From positions 372,001 through 436,000 of the forward strand of contig CAMWNI010000001.1 in assembly GCA_947175545.1 (NCBI GenBank): DNA of 64,000 nt. The letters run 5' to 3'. Shown in pieces: positions 36,075 through 44,880 of this stretch (the stretch's first letter is position 1; every line of letters starts with the position of its first letter). The translations under genes and the position numbers were made by a program. The DNA comes from an uncultured Porphyromonadaceae bacterium. Lineage in GTDB: Bacteria > Bacteroidota > Bacteroidia > Bacteroidales > Muribaculaceae. Below the pieces are notes generated by a model. It worked only from the letters and a program-made list of their open reading frames with translations. It was not told the DNA's origin and searched no databases.

Positions 36075-36671
36075 GGTAAAGGCGCGTTTGATTGCGGCTT
36101 CGACGGAGGTGGAGGGGTCTGAGGCGAAAATTTTGTCGAGGGCTTTCTGCGATGCCTGTTTGTTGAAGCCGAGCATGATAAGGGCGGCGAGGGCTTCCTC
36201 GCGCGTCTCGTTTGCGACGGAAACTGTGTATTCTTCCCGGCCGGCGGCAAGGGCAGCGAGTTCTGCTGCCGCAATTTTGTCTTTAAGGTCCACGATTATG
36301 CGTTGGGCGGTCTTGAGGCCTATGCCTTTGACCGCCTTTAGCTTTGCATGGTCGCCGGATGTGATACACATCTGGAGCTGAGAAGGTGTCATGGATGAGA
36401 GAATCACGCGGGCTGTGTTCGGACCAACGCCGCTGACGCCAATCAGCAGGCGGAATAGCGTACGCTCGGCTTCGTCGAAGAAGCCGAAGAGGTCATGAGT
36501 GTCTTCGCGTATAACCTCGTGGACAAGCAGTTTGACTTCGCCGTCAGTGGCGTTCTGAATCTGAGTGTAAGTGTTGACGGAAATTGAGAGCAGATAGCCG
36601 AGTCCGGCCGCCTCGATAACGGTTTCGGTCGGCGTAAGACGGTCAATTTTGCCGCGGACATATTCAAGCAT
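36066..36671 (-). CDS. ruvA: Holliday junction branch migration protein RuvA
   Basis: The 201-residue junction-binding subunit of RuvAB has an N-terminal OB-fold ('MLEYVRGKIDRLTPTETVIEAAGLGYLLSI') and the acidic-pin region. Two helix-hairpin-helix motifs follow ('LLIGVSGVGPNTARVILSSM' and 'LKAVKGIGLKTAQRIIVDLKDKI'). A C-terminal RuvB-binding helical domain completes it ('EALAALIMLGFNKQASQKALDKI'). ATG 36671 is chosen over the upstream 36707 because the family starts with this exact OB strand. It is last in a long minus-strand operon and overlaps the GlmU-like gene by 8 nt. Confidence 0.95.
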   Translation of the reverse strand: MLEYVRGKIDRLTPTETVIEAAGLGYLLSISVNTYTQIQNATDGEVKLLVHEVIREDTHDLFGFFDEAERTLFRLLIGVSGVGPNTARVILSSMTPSQLQMCITSGDHAKLKAVKGIGLKTAQRIIVDLKDKIAAAELAALAAGREEYTVSVANETREEALAALIMLGFNKQASQKALDKIFASDPSTSVEAAIKRAFTLL

Positions 36672-37809
36672 TGTCGTAGAGATATTGAAGGATTGAACGG
36701 TCGGCATCAGAGATTTCTACGCTCCGGTGGCGCATCATTTCGGTTGCCGTTGCAAGGAATTTCCTGAAGATTACGCGGGTGAAGCCCTGCGCTCCGCCGT
36801 CGGAAAACGCCGGGACGTAGGGGCGCGGAAAACCCGCTCCGTGGATGTTGCATCCGGGGCCGATGACCGTTGCAGTGTTGAACATCGTGTTGATTCCGGC
36901 CTTGCAATGGTCCGCCATTATCAGGCCGCAGAATTGCAGACCGGTTTTGGCGAAGCGCTGTTGGGGGTAGCTCCAGAGTCGGATTTCCGAGTAGTCGTTT
37001 TTGAGATTTGAGGCAACACATCCGGCTCCGAGGTTACACCATTGTCCAATGACGGCATCACCCAGGAAGCCGTCGTGTTGCTTGTTGGAGAAGCCGAGGA
37101 AGATGGTGTTACTGATTTCGCCGCCAACGCGCGTTGACTCACCGAGGTTCACACCGGGAAGCAGTCGCGCTCCGGCGCGCACGCGACAGGACGGACCGAT
37201 GGCAATCGGGCCGCGCAGAACGACGCACTCCTGAATCTCCGAGTTACGGCCAATGTAGACGGGTCCCATGCGCGTGTTGATGAACGCTCCTTCGACGTCG
37301 GCACCTTCCTCAATGAACAGTCTGTCGGCCGGGCCGATGAGTGTGCAGCTTGAGGGCAGAGGCCGGGAGCGGCGTCCGGCCGTCAGCAGGTTGAAGTCAG
37401 CTGCAATGCGCTCTTTGCTCTGGCGGAAAATGTCAGGCAGAGAGCGGTAAGCCGTGACTGTCAACGTTGTTTTCGGGGAGTGCTGGAGCCGGCTGCCGCA
37501 GACAATCTGTTCGCCCTCAGGCGTTGCAATCCATTCCCCCGGTTTTAGGCCGGCAGCGACTTCGGCAAGTTCCGGAGTAGGAATAATATGGCCTGGAATA
37601 TGGAGGGTGTCGGCCGTTGGCTCAGATGCCGGGAACTTGCATTGCAGATAATCTTCTGTCATGAAGGCTATTTCAGCTTCGGGGAAGAAAAACTGCCAAC
37701 GCTCGGCAATGGTTCCGATTCCGGCGGGCATGAGCGCAACGGGGCGTGTGAAGGTCAGAGGCAGCAGGGCCTCTCGGATATGTTTGGCGTCGTGTAAAAT
37801 GATTTTCAT
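36664..37809 (-). CDS. GlmU-like sugar nucleotidyltransferase/acetyltransferase (Bacteroidetes alternate type)
   Basis: The 381-residue protein resembles the alternate GlmU found in Bacteroidota, proposed to supply UDP-GlcNAc from glucosamine-1-phosphate. The N-terminal part is a compact nucleotidyltransferase-like domain ('LHDAKHIREALLPLTFTRPVALM' with an Arg in place of the usual Gly-rich loop). From about residue 180 a left-handed beta-helix with hexapeptide repeats follows ('IEEGADVEGAFINTRMGPVYIGRNSEIQECVVLRGPIAIGPSCRV'). Then comes 'GQWCNLGAGCVASNLKNDYSEIRLW', with the acetyl-CoA-site 'GAGC...NLKNDY'. The start is ATG 37809, overlapping the antiporter stop (ATGA). Activity is inferred. 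Confidence 0.82.
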   Translation of the reverse strand: MKIILHDAKHIREALLPLTFTRPVALMPAGIGTIAERWQFFFPEAEIAFMTEDYLQCKFPASEPTADTLHIPGHIIPTPELAEVAAGLKPGEWIATPEGEQIVCGSRLQHSPKTTLTVTAYRSLPDIFRQSKERIAADFNLLTAGRRSRPLPSSCTLIGPADRLFIEEGADVEGAFINTRMGPVYIGRNSEIQECVVLRGPIAIGPSCRVRAGARLLPGVNLGESTRVGGEISNTIFLGFSNKQHDGFLGDAVIGQWCNLGAGCVASNLKNDYSEIRLWSYPQQRFAKTGLQFCGLIMADHCKAGINTMFNTATVIGPGCNIHGAGFPRPYVPAFSDGGAQGFTRVIFRKFLATATEMMRHRSVEISDADRSILQYLYDNA

Positions 37810-39938
37810 AACGATTCGGGAGGAATAATATGGCGTGAGCGTCGGTGCGAAAGGCGGCCGAAGAAATTTGCAATCCGCCGGGGCCATGCGGGAGAGTTGA
37901 TGCTTTCCGAACCGGTCGGGTCAATGAAGGACATTGACTCTTCCGACCTTCCGCTTTGTTCCGGAAAGATAATCATCAAGTTTGTCTGAGTGAAATAGCG
38001 CTGGAGGAAGCCGGGCATCTCGTCGAGGACAGCGCTATGGCTGAGAGAGCCGGGTCGGGCCGTGGCAACGACGAGAAGGTCATCGTCAAGAATACGATTT
38101 GCCATAAGGATGAAGTCATCCCATTGCTGCATGTCGCGGAATCCGGCACGGACCTCAATGTGTTCACGGCGGAGAACGCCGCTGATTACGCGCTGCTGGG
38201 CGGGTTGGCAGAGGAAGACCAGGCGGGAGCCGAGGCTGCGCGCCAGTCGCCCCATCGCAGTTACCCAAAGGCGGAACCCGCTTTCATATTCGGCCATGGG
38301 GGGAAGATATACAATTATGCGCCGCAGAGTGTTCAACGGGTTGAACAGGCGGCTGACAACGACCATTTTATTCGTCCCGGCAATGATTTTCTCCATTTTC
38401 GTGCCGAAAAAGGTGTCAATGATGGAGATTTTGCGGTGAAGCCCCATCAGAACGCAGTCAATGTCGCGTTCGGAGATTACGTGGAGCAGGCCTGAGGCTA
38501 CGTCAGAGTCGAAACGCTCGAAGGCGTCGACGGAGATGTCGACGGTGACGGAGGCCTCGCGGGCCAGCTGGAGTGCGGCCTGTGAGTTAGCTTTGGCCGA
38601 CGGGGAGTTGTCTGTGCGGATGTGCATGGCCATCAGCGAGTCGACGTCGCTTTCGCGCGGATGTACCATCATGGCCAGTTCCATCAGTGAGACGGCGGTC
38701 ATTGGATTGTCAATGGCGACGAGTGTACGCGCAACTCGGTCGGCTTCAACCGGCGGAGCCTGTTCGAGCATGCGAATTTTCAGTTTTGCGGCGCCTCCGG
38801 AGGTTAACATGGGAGCCAGGGCGCACGTCAGCAGAATCATCAGTACGGTGCCGTTGAGCATTGCGGTGTCCATCAGTCCGAAGTTGACGCCAACGGTTAC
38901 GACGGCGAGGGCAACGGCGGTGTGGGCCGTGGTCAGTCCGAACATTACCTGCATGTCGCAGCGTTCCATCCCGTAGATTCGGGCCGAGATGAAGGCGGCA
39001 AGCCATTTCGCCACAATGGCGACGCCGAGCATGATTCCGGCCATCTGAAGGGTTGGAATTTGCGTGATGACGCGGATGTCAATCATCATTCCAACTCCAA
39101 TCAGGAAGTAGGGGATGAAGAGGGCGTTGCCGACAAACTCAAGGCGCGCCATCAGCGGCGATGTGTTCGGCACGAAGCGATTCAGCACCAGTCCGGCGAA
39201 GAAGGCGCCGAGAACCGCTTCGAGGCCGATTGCCTGAGCGAGCCATGCGGCGAAGAAGACCAGGGCGAGGATGAAGACGAACTGAGTGACGCGGTCATTG
39301 TGGCGGCGGAGAAACCAACGGGCCATGCTCCGGTAGATGACGGTGACGCCAAGACAGAAGGCTATCAACTTGCCAATCAGTAGCAGAATCTGCGGAGTGG
39401 AGAAATCGCCGTTCTGATGGACGTTGACGGCGGTGGCGAGGGTGAGGAGCGCGCCGATGACGGCGACGATGGTGCCGACAATGGCCATCAGGACGGCCGG
39501 GGCTTTAGTGATTCCGTAGCGTACGGCGACGGGATAGGAAATCAGAGTGTGGGAGGCATACATCGACGCCAGGAGCAGGGCTGTTACCAGGTCGGTCCGC
39601 AGCCAGTAGACGGCGGAGAGAAATCCGAGAACAAGCGGCAGCAGGAACGTCAGCAGTCCGAAGACAAGTCCGCGTTTCAGATTGCGTTGGAGATGAAACA
39701 GGTCAATCTCAATTGCTGCCAGGAACATCAGGTAGAGCAATCCGACCTGGCCGAAAATGGCAAACGATGCATCATTGTCAATAACGTGGAAGCCGAAGGG
39801 GCCGACGGCGATGCCGGCAACAATCATGCCGATGATGTGAGGTATTTTCAGTCGGTTCAGCAACAAGGGTGCCAGCAAGATGATTGCAAGCACAATGAAG
39901 AAAATCAGGATTGGGTTGCTGACTAACGGATATTCCAC
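37806..39938 (-). CDS. CPA2-type cation:proton antiporter with C-terminal universal-stress-like domains
   Basis: The 710-residue inner-membrane protein has about twelve helices over residues 1-395 ('IPHIIGMIVAGIAVGPFG', 'AIEIDLFHLQRNLKRGLVFG', 'LEAVLGAFFAGLVLNR', 'TTAHTAVALAVVTVG'). These are typical of the Na+/H+ or K+/H+ exchanger (PF00999) family. The cytoplasmic C-terminus (about 400-690) looks like one or two Usp-type alpha/beta domains ('RVARTLVAIDNPMTAVSLMELAMM', 'DCVLMGLHRKISIIDTFFG'). Start is a GTG at 39938 that overlaps the end of the tonB-like gene by 16 nt. Exchanged ion not determinable here. Confidence 0.88.
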   Translation of the reverse strand: MEYPLVSNPILIFFIVLAIILLAPLLLNRLKIPHIIGMIVAGIAVGPFGFHVIDNDASFAIFGQVGLLYLMFLAAIEIDLFHLQRNLKRGLVFGLLTFLLPLVLGFLSAVYWLRTDLVTALLLASMYASHTLISYPVAVRYGITKAPAVLMAIVGTIVAVIGALLTLATAVNVHQNGDFSTPQILLLIGKLIAFCLGVTVIYRSMARWFLRRHNDRVTQFVFILALVFFAAWLAQAIGLEAVLGAFFAGLVLNRFVPNTSPLMARLEFVGNALFIPYFLIGVGMMIDIRVITQIPTLQMAGIMLGVAIVAKWLAAFISARIYGMERCDMQVMFGLTTAHTAVALAVVTVGVNFGLMDTAMLNGTVLMILLTCALAPMLTSGGAAKLKIRMLEQAPPVEADRVARTLVAIDNPMTAVSLMELAMMVHPRESDVDSLMAMHIRTDNSPSAKANSQAALQLAREASVTVDISVDAFERFDSDVASGLLHVISERDIDCVLMGLHRKISIIDTFFGTKMEKIIAGTNKMVVVSRLFNPLNTLRRIIVYLPPMAEYESGFRLWVTAMGRLARSLGSRLVFLCQPAQQRVISGVLRREHIEVRAGFRDMQQWDDFILMANRILDDDLLVVATARPGSLSHSAVLDEMPGFLQRYFTQTNLMIIFPEQSGRSEESMSFIDPTGSESINSPAWPRRIANFFGRLSHRRSRHIIPPESL

Positions 39939-40687
39939 GTAATGGTGCCGGATTGAGATGGTTGATCAGGATTGGGGGTATATTTCAACTGGCGCGAGGC
40001 GGCAAGACAAGCGTCGCGTACCTCCTGTTCGCGAGTGCCGAAGCCGGTTGAGCTGACGAAGGTTGCTTCGGTTACGGCGCCGGCGCTGTTGACGCGTACG
40101 CGGATTCGGACCTTTCCGGTTGCATTGCGGATGCCGGGATTGGGCGAGTTAAGGCGCTTGCGGCCGTCAAGGCCAAGTCCGTCGGAGCCGACGTTGCTTC
40201 CGGCCGATGCCGATCCGTTGGCTGCCGAGCCTGAGCCGGCGTCGGCAGTCTGTTTTTTTAAGCCTGTCGAGCGGCCCATGCGTTCGCGAATGGCGGCGGC
40301 TTTTTGGGCTTCGATTTCCTCTTTTGTCGGACCGGGATCCGGTTTCGGAGTTTCGGTCTTGACGGCTTTAGCTTCGGAGGGCGCCGCGGTTGAGACAAGT
40401 TCTGGAACGTCATCGCTCTTGCCGGCATCTGTCATGTCGGTCGAACTGACTTCGGCAGCGGCTGCCGAGGCGGGCTTGCCGTCGACCTGCGGCGTCGGGT
40501 CAGATGAGATTTCCTTATATTCGATGTCGGCGAAGAAGATTTCCTGCTCCTCGGCGTCGGGAGCCGGTGGAATCAATGCGGACGCGGGCATGACCTTGAC
40601 GCAGACAAGCAGAGTGCAGGTCATTGCGGCAAAGAGCAGCGTCAGCAGCAGGGCAATCAGTTGTTCGCGTTTAAGGTATTTGCTCAT
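39923..40687 (-). CDS. TonB-family energy transducer
   Basis: The 254-residue protein has an N-terminal membrane anchor ('LIALLLTLLFAAMTCTLLVCV'). A long Pro/Lys/Ala/Glu/Ser-rich periplasm-spanning linker follows (about residues 40-185). The C-terminal TonB-like domain is 'GKVRIRVRVNSAGAVTEATFV' followed by 'ACLAASRQLKYTPN'. It transmits proton-motive energy from ExbBD to outer-membrane TonB-dependent receptors (or SusC-type importers). exbD and exbB lie directly upstream in the same operon; it overlaps exbD by 4 nt. Confidence 0.87.
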   Translation of the reverse strand: MSKYLKREQLIALLLTLLFAAMTCTLLVCVKVMPASALIPPAPDAEEQEIFFADIEYKEISSDPTPQVDGKPASAAAAEVSSTDMTDAGKSDDVPELVSTAAPSEAKAVKTETPKPDPGPTKEEIEAQKAAAIRERMGRSTGLKKQTADAGSGSAANGSASAGSNVGSDGLGLDGRKRLNSPNPGIRNATGKVRIRVRVNSAGAVTEATFVSSTGFGTREQEVRDACLAASRQLKYTPNPDQPSQSGTITWNIR

Positions 40688-41133
40688 TTGTTCTCGGGTA
40701 GCGGCGCTTTCGCGGGGGCTGAGGTTGCGAGGACAACCCTTACGCCCCGGTCTGAGCCGAGATTAAGGATTTCAACGATGCGGCCGTAGGGAACTTCCTT
40801 GTCAGCATAGAGGCCAACAAAGGTTGAGAGCGAGTCTTCGCTCTGCTGGTTGACGACCTGGAGGAACGCGGCGAGCTGTGAGTCTTCCTCAATGAGTTGC
40901 CAGTCGGCTCCTTCGCCGTACATGGTTGCGGTGCGCCCCTCGGTGTCGACATAGATGCGCGCGGCCGGCTTGAGGGCGGTCTGGCCGGCACTCTCCGGAA
41001 GGTTAACCTCCAGGGCGTTGGGGAAGACAAACGTGCTGGTCACCATGAAGAAGATGAGCAGCAGGAAGATAACGTCAGTCATGGACGCCATTGAGAACGT
41101 CGCTGACATGTCGAATTGACGCTTGAGAGCCAT
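40684..41133 (-). CDS. exbD: ExbD/TolR-type biopolymer transport protein
   Basis: The 149-residue protein has one membrane helix ('SMTDVIFLLLIFFMVTSTFV') bearing the conserved Asp of the proton path ('MTDVIFLLLIFFM'). A periplasmic domain of ExbD/TolR type follows ('VNLPESAGQTALKPAARIYVDTEGRTAT', 'VGLYADKEVPYGRIVEILN'). It starts 16 nt after exbB and overlaps the tonB-like gene, so the three form a proton-motor module. Confidence 0.92.
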   Translation of the reverse strand: MALKRQFDMSATFSMASMTDVIFLLLIFFMVTSTFVFPNALEVNLPESAGQTALKPAARIYVDTEGRTATMYGEGADWQLIEEDSQLAAFLQVVNQQSEDSLSTFVGLYADKEVPYGRIVEILNLGSDRGVRVVLATSAPAKAPLPENK

Positions 41134-41149
41134 AGCTGTGGGGGGTGGA

Positions 41150-41773
41150 TTATTTGGCAGGTTCGTTAAGGACGTCCATGAACTCCATTGTTTTGCCTTC
41201 GAGGAGGGTCATCACGGAGTTGATGCGCGCAACCAGGTAGTTATAGGCAAACAGGGCTGCCACCCCGACAATAAGACCGGCAACGGTGGTTACCAGTGCC
41301 GTGTAGATGCCGTCGGCAAAGGTTGCGAGCGAAGCGGCGGATCCGGCCGTCGCCATTGCGTGGAACGCCTTGACCATGCCGATAACCGTTCCGAGGAAGC
41401 CGAGCATCGGGGCGCCGGCGGCTGTGGTTGCGAGCCAGGGAAGTCCTTTGCCGAGTCGGGCAATTTCGAGGTTGCCCATGTTTTCGATGGTGACAAGTAC
41501 GTCCTGCATCGGACGGCCAATGCGGCTCAGTCCTTTGGCAATAAGTGCGCTATAAGCCGAGGGCGTGTTGCGGCAGAGATTCTGGGCGCTTTCGATTTCG
41601 CCTTCAAGAATGTAGTCTTTGATACGCTTCATGAAGGTGGGGTCCTGATGGTTTGCGCGGTTAATGACAATTGTCCGCTCAATAAAAATGTAGATGCACG
41701 CGAGGGCAAGCAGGGCCATCGGAATCATAATCCATCCGCCCTGAAGGCAGAGTTGCCAAAGTGAAAGTTCCAT
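41150..41773 (-). CDS. exbB: ExbB/TolQ-type proton channel protein
   Basis: The 207-residue protein has three membrane helices: 'QGGWIMIPMALLALACIYIFIERTIVI', 'LPWLATTAAGAPMLGFLGTVIGMV' and 'GIYTALVTTVAGLIVGVAALFAYNYLV'. The 'APMLGFLGTVIGMVKAF' and 'ALVTTVAGLIVGV' segments are the MotA/TolQ/ExbB signature. It lies 40 nt after pdxJ. Together with the ExbD and TonB-like proteins it should energise outer-membrane transport. Confidence 0.93.
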   Translation of the reverse strand: MELSLWQLCLQGGWIMIPMALLALACIYIFIERTIVINRANHQDPTFMKRIKDYILEGEIESAQNLCRNTPSAYSALIAKGLSRIGRPMQDVLVTIENMGNLEIARLGKGLPWLATTAAGAPMLGFLGTVIGMVKAFHAMATAGSAASLATFADGIYTALVTTVAGLIVGVAALFAYNYLVARINSVMTLLEGKTMEFMDVLNEPAK

Positions 41774-41813
41774 CGGAGTTTATGTTGGTTTATGGGTGAT
41801 AGTTGTCGGGTTA

Positions 41814-42536
41814 TTAGTTTTTCGCTTTTAATTTGCCGAGGTATTGTTTGATTGTTTCCTCAAGTCCGAGATAGATGGCGTCGCAAATAAGGGCGTGGCC
41901 AATGCTGACTTCCGCAAGGTGAGGAACGCGCTCATGGAAGAATTCGAGATTTTCGAGGCTGAGGTCGTGGCCGGCGTTGAGACCGAGTCCACATTTGCGG
42001 GCCTGGCGCGCGGCCTCGACATAGGGGGCAACGGCCGCTTCGCGGTTGGCCTGATAGCCGTCGGCATAGGCCTTCGTGTAGAGTTCAACTCGGTCTGCTC
42101 CACATTTTGCGGCGGCGATTACCTGTTCGGGGTCAGGGTCAATGAAGATTGAGGAGCGGACGCCGGCTTCGTGGAGTCGCTCAACCAGTTCGGTCAGTTG
42201 TTCCATGTTGTCCTTGACGTTCCATCCGGCCGACGAGGTTATTGCGTCCGGTGCGTCAGGCACGAGTGTGACTTGCGACGGACGTACGCGGACAACGAGG
42301 TCCATGAATTCCTTTGACGGATATCCCTCTATGTTGAATTCGGTTCGGAGGGCGGGGCGGAGCCTCATGACGTCGTCGCGACGTATGTGGCGCTCGTCTG
42401 GACGGGGGTGGACAGTGATTCCCTGCGCACCAAAACGTTCGCAGTCAAGGGCAACCTTCACTACGTCAGGGTTGTTTTCGCCGCGTGCGTTGCGCAGGGT
42501 GGCTATTTTGTTGATGTTTACGCTTAGCGTTGTCAT
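41814..42536 (-). CDS. pdxJ: pyridoxine 5'-phosphate synthase
   Basis: The 240-residue TIM-barrel enzyme condenses 1-deoxyxylulose-5-phosphate with 3-amino-2-oxopropyl phosphate to pyridoxine 5'-phosphate. Family segments are '[16 protein letters not shown]' (phosphate-binding N-terminus), '[14 protein letters not shown]', '[15 protein letters not shown]', '[17 protein letters not shown]', 'LYTKAYA' and '[15 protein letters not shown]'. Length is normal. It heads the minus-strand operon down to ruvA. I could not find a consensus -7 box for it in the short region shared with the divergent gene. Confidence 0.96.
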   Translation of the reverse strand: MTTLSVNINKIATLRNARGENNPDVVKVALDCERFGAQGITVHPRPDERHIRRDDVMRLRPALRTEFNIEGYPSKEFMDLVVRVRPSQVTLVPDAPDAITSSAGWNVKDNMEQLTELVERLHEAGVRSSIFIDPDPEQVIAAAKCGADRVELYTKAYADGYQANREAAVAPYVEAARQARKCGLGLNAGHDLSLENLEFFHERVPHLAEVSIGHALICDAIYLGLEETIKQYLGKLKAKN

Positions 42537-42559
42537 TTGTGTGATTTAAAGATTTTTTG

Positions 42560-42567
42560 TAACTTTG
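42560..42567 (+). promoter_or_regulatory. -7 box before the ACT-like gene and nadK
   Basis: TAACTTTG lies only 3 nt before the ATG at 42571, so the mRNA would be leaderless or start just inside the frame. This casts doubt on the 42571 start. Confidence 0.5.
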
Positions 42568-42570
42568 CAA

Positions 42571-43053
42571 ATGCCTCTATCTTTTGTGGCATGCTATTTG
42601 TTATATCTCAAACTGCCCACAAAATTAGTGGAAATTATTGAGAAAGGAAAGAAATTGACCTACGGAAATGACATTTTGGCTGAAAATGCCCGGTTTGAAG
42701 GCGGCGATACCGCCCGTCTGTGGCATCTGATGCCTCCGAGACAGGAAGCGTCGGTGATTACCGTTGTCTGTCGTCCGAGCGAATTCAGCGCATCGTCGCT
42801 GGCACGCGCGGTTGAGGATAGTGACGCTCACCTGCTGAACCTGAATGTTACGGGCGAGACTCGTGCCGACGGCCGCATGACGATTGAGCTGCGGACGTCG
42901 CTGCGCCATGCCGACGCGACTGCCAGGTCGCTCGAGCGCTATGGCTATGAGGTTGTTTCCGCCCGTTCGTTTCCTGGCGGAGAGTTCGGCGATGAACTTG
43001 ATGAAACTATGCGCAGCCGAGCAGCCGAGCTGCTCCATATTCTTGAACTCTGA
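42571..43053 (+). CDS. ACT-like C-terminal domain protein lacking CBS domains (truncated?)
   Basis: The 160-residue frame from ATG 42571 has a believable domain only after about residue 50. 'ASVITVVCRPSEFSASSLARAVEDSDAHLLNLNV' and 'TARSLERYGYEVVSA' resemble the ACT-like tail of the CBS-domain proteins that usually sit between pdxJ and nadK in Bacteroidales. The end 'FGDELDETMRSRAAELLHIL' also matches that tail. The two CBS domains expected before it are absent, and only 34 nt separate the frame from pdxJ. The first 120 nt are AT-rich and poorly coding. In-frame GTG 42628, TTG 42655 or ATG 42730 could be the true start. It overlaps nadK by one base. It may be a shortened functional protein or a decaying gene. 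Confidence 0.55.
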   Translation: MPLSFVACYLLYLKLPTKLVEIIEKGKKLTYGNDILAENARFEGGDTARLWHLMPPRQEASVITVVCRPSEFSASSLARAVEDSDAHLLNLNVTGETRADGRMTIELRTSLRHADATARSLERYGYEVVSARSFPGGEFGDELDETMRSRAAELLHILEL

Positions 43054-43907
43054 TGAAAATTTTTCTTCACGCCTCACGCCATCATTTTGATGCCCTTGAA
43101 TGCGGCCGCCGGATTCTGGGCCATATTGCCGCGCTTGCTGCCGGTGAACCGATTGCAGTCAGTGCGCGCTGTTACGACCATCTGCGTCCGTTTCTCCCGT
43201 CTGAAGCGTTTCCGGTCGCGGCGGGCGAGGAGCTTGAGGCCGAGATTGCCGTAAGCATAGGCGGCGACGGCACTTTTCTTCGCACGGCACAGTTGGTTTC
43301 GCCGTACGGAGTTCCGATTCTTGGCATAAATGCTGGCCATCTGGGCTATCTTGCCGATTTTACGCCTGAGAGTTTTCTCGCTTCTGACCTGTCAGACCTG
43401 CGGGTCGAAGAGCGCATGATGCTTCAGATTTGCAGTTCTGCCCCATTGCCTGACGATTTTGTTCCGTTTGCTGTCAATGAAGTCGCGTTGTTGCGTCAGG
43501 ACACCGCATCAATGATTTCGGTTAATGCACGCCTTGACGCCCATGAACTGACTACGTATCGCGGCGACGGACTGATTGTCAGCACTCCGACAGGGTCGAC
43601 GGGCTACAACATGAGTGTTGGGGGGCCGATAATCGAGCCGACCGCGCCGGTTATCGTTATTTCACCGATTGCTCCTCATACACTGGCGATGCGCCCGCTG
43701 GTTGTCAATGCCACGTCGGCAATCCATCTTATGGCCGACAGCCGCGCTGACGGATGTCTACTTTCGCTTGACAGCCGTATTGTGAAAATTCCGGTTCGGT
43801 CACGGATTGAGGTTTCGCGCGCCGGATTCCCGTTGCGGGTTGTTCAGCGCCGGGGCTACGATTTTGTTTCGACTCTGCGCACCAAGTTGCACTGGGGTCA
43901 GTCCTGA
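43053..43907 (+). CDS. nadK: NAD kinase
   Basis: The 284-residue enzyme phosphorylates NAD to NADP. Key motifs are 'VSIGGDGTFLRTAQL' (GGDGT with catalytic Asp near residue 72), 'VPILGINAGHLGYLADF', 'AVNEVALLRQD' (NE pair), 'YRGDGLIVSTPTGSTGYNMSVGGPI' and 'ISPIAPHTLAMRPLVV'. Length matches the family. Start overlaps the previous stop by one base. Its 3' end overlaps the convergent transporter gene by 10 nt. Confidence 0.96.
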   Translation: MKIFLHASRHHFDALECGRRILGHIAALAAGEPIAVSARCYDHLRPFLPSEAFPVAAGEELEAEIAVSIGGDGTFLRTAQLVSPYGVPILGINAGHLGYLADFTPESFLASDLSDLRVEERMMLQICSSAPLPDDFVPFAVNEVALLRQDTASMISVNARLDAHELTTYRGDGLIVSTPTGSTGYNMSVGGPIIEPTAPVIVISPIAPHTLAMRPLVVNATSAIHLMADSRADGCLLSLDSRIVKIPVRSRIEVSRAGFPLRVVQRRGYDFVSTLRTKLHWGQS

Positions 43908-44836
43908 CGCCGGTGAACGCCGTGGCGCAGCGATGGAAACATTTTGCGCACCCGCAGAATGATGCTGTCCACTTTGTTGCCGATGACAACGAGCGACGTT
44001 GCCGCGACAATCAGCACTCCCCCGAAAAGTTCCTGGGCGCTCATCGGTTGGTTAAGAAATGTGATGCTCAGAACGACGGCCGTCACCGGCTCAAGGGCGC
44101 CGAAGATCGCTGTCGGTGTCGGTCCGATAATCTGAATGGCCATGGTTGTGCAGCTCAGGGATAAGACCGTTGGCAGAATAGCCAGTGCGCCAAGGTTAAT
44201 CCATCCGGCACAGTGGACCGGCACGGTGAGTTCAAATCCGAGGGGAATCAACAAAATATAGAACAGTGTACCGGCAAGCAGCTCATAGAACATCAGGGTC
44301 AGAGTCGGAATTCCGCGCAACTCCCGGTTGACGTTGGTCATTACGATGAAAACTGCATAAGTCAGTGCCGAAATCATGACAAGCAGAAATCCGGTCAGGC
44401 TGACGGCAAAACCCTCGCCGGGGTGCATCAGCAGGGCCAGGCCGCCGGTCATCAGAAGCAAGCAGATTCCCGTTGTCAGCTTGAACTTTTCGTTGAAACC
44501 GATCACCATAATAATCGCGACCATGACGGGATAGAGAAACAGCAGGGTCGACGCCACTCCGGAGTTCATATAGTTATAGCTCTCGAAAAGTGATAGGGAC
44601 GATATGGCCATCAGAATGCCGAGGAGCGTGACAGGAAATATCTGGGAGGCGCGCAGGCGCAGATTGCGTCCGCGGTAAAAGGCCATGGCCGCAAGTATCG
44701 GAAGGCCAAGGGCATATCGGAACAGCAGAGTGGAGTTGGCGTTCATTCCATCCGCATAGAGCGGCAGGGCGAATGCCGGATTCGTGCCGTAGGTCGCGGC
44801 AGCGATTGCCGCAAGTAAAAATCCCTTAAGTTTCAT
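43898..44836 (-). CDS. EamA/DMT-family transporter
   Basis: The 312-residue protein has ten predicted membrane helices in two EamA repeats. The first includes 'GFLLAAIAAATYGTNPAFALPLY', 'STLLFRYALGLPILAAMAFY' and 'GVASTLLFLYPVMVAIIMVIGF'. The second includes 'LTGFLLVMISALTYAVFIVMTNV' and 'IIGPTPTAIFGALEPVTAVVLSITFL'. The 'GALEPVTAVVLS' stretch is the usual second-repeat signature. Substrate (metabolite export or import) is unknown. ATG 44836 lies 5 nt after a -7 box, so the further-upstream start is rejected. Confidence 0.88.
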   Translation of the reverse strand: MKLKGFLLAAIAAATYGTNPAFALPLYADGMNANSTLLFRYALGLPILAAMAFYRGRNLRLRASQIFPVTLLGILMAISSLSLFESYNYMNSGVASTLLFLYPVMVAIIMVIGFNEKFKLTTGICLLLMTGGLALLMHPGEGFAVSLTGFLLVMISALTYAVFIVMTNVNRELRGIPTLTLMFYELLAGTLFYILLIPLGFELTVPVHCAGWINLGALAILPTVLSLSCTTMAIQIIGPTPTAIFGALEPVTAVVLSITFLNQPMSAQELFGGVLIVAATSLVVIGNKVDSIILRVRKMFPSLRHGVHRRQD

Positions 44837-44841
44837 GTCGG

Positions 44842-44849
44842 CAAATTTA
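44842..44849 (-). promoter_or_regulatory. -7 box of the DMT-transporter promoter
   Basis: On the minus strand TAAATTTG ends 5 nt before the ATG at 44836. It is interleaved with the divergent AsmA-like gene promoter (44863-44870), so the two promoters overlap face to back. Confidence 0.6.
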
Positions 44850-44862
44850 CGGAAAAAATGCG

Positions 44863-44870
44863 TATATTTG
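44863..44870 (+). promoter_or_regulatory. -7 box of the AsmA-like gene promoter
   Basis: TATATTTG lies 10 nt before ATG 44881. Its -33 region coincides with the -7 box of the divergent transporter promoter. Confidence 0.6.
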
Positions 44871-44880
44871 CACAATTGTT

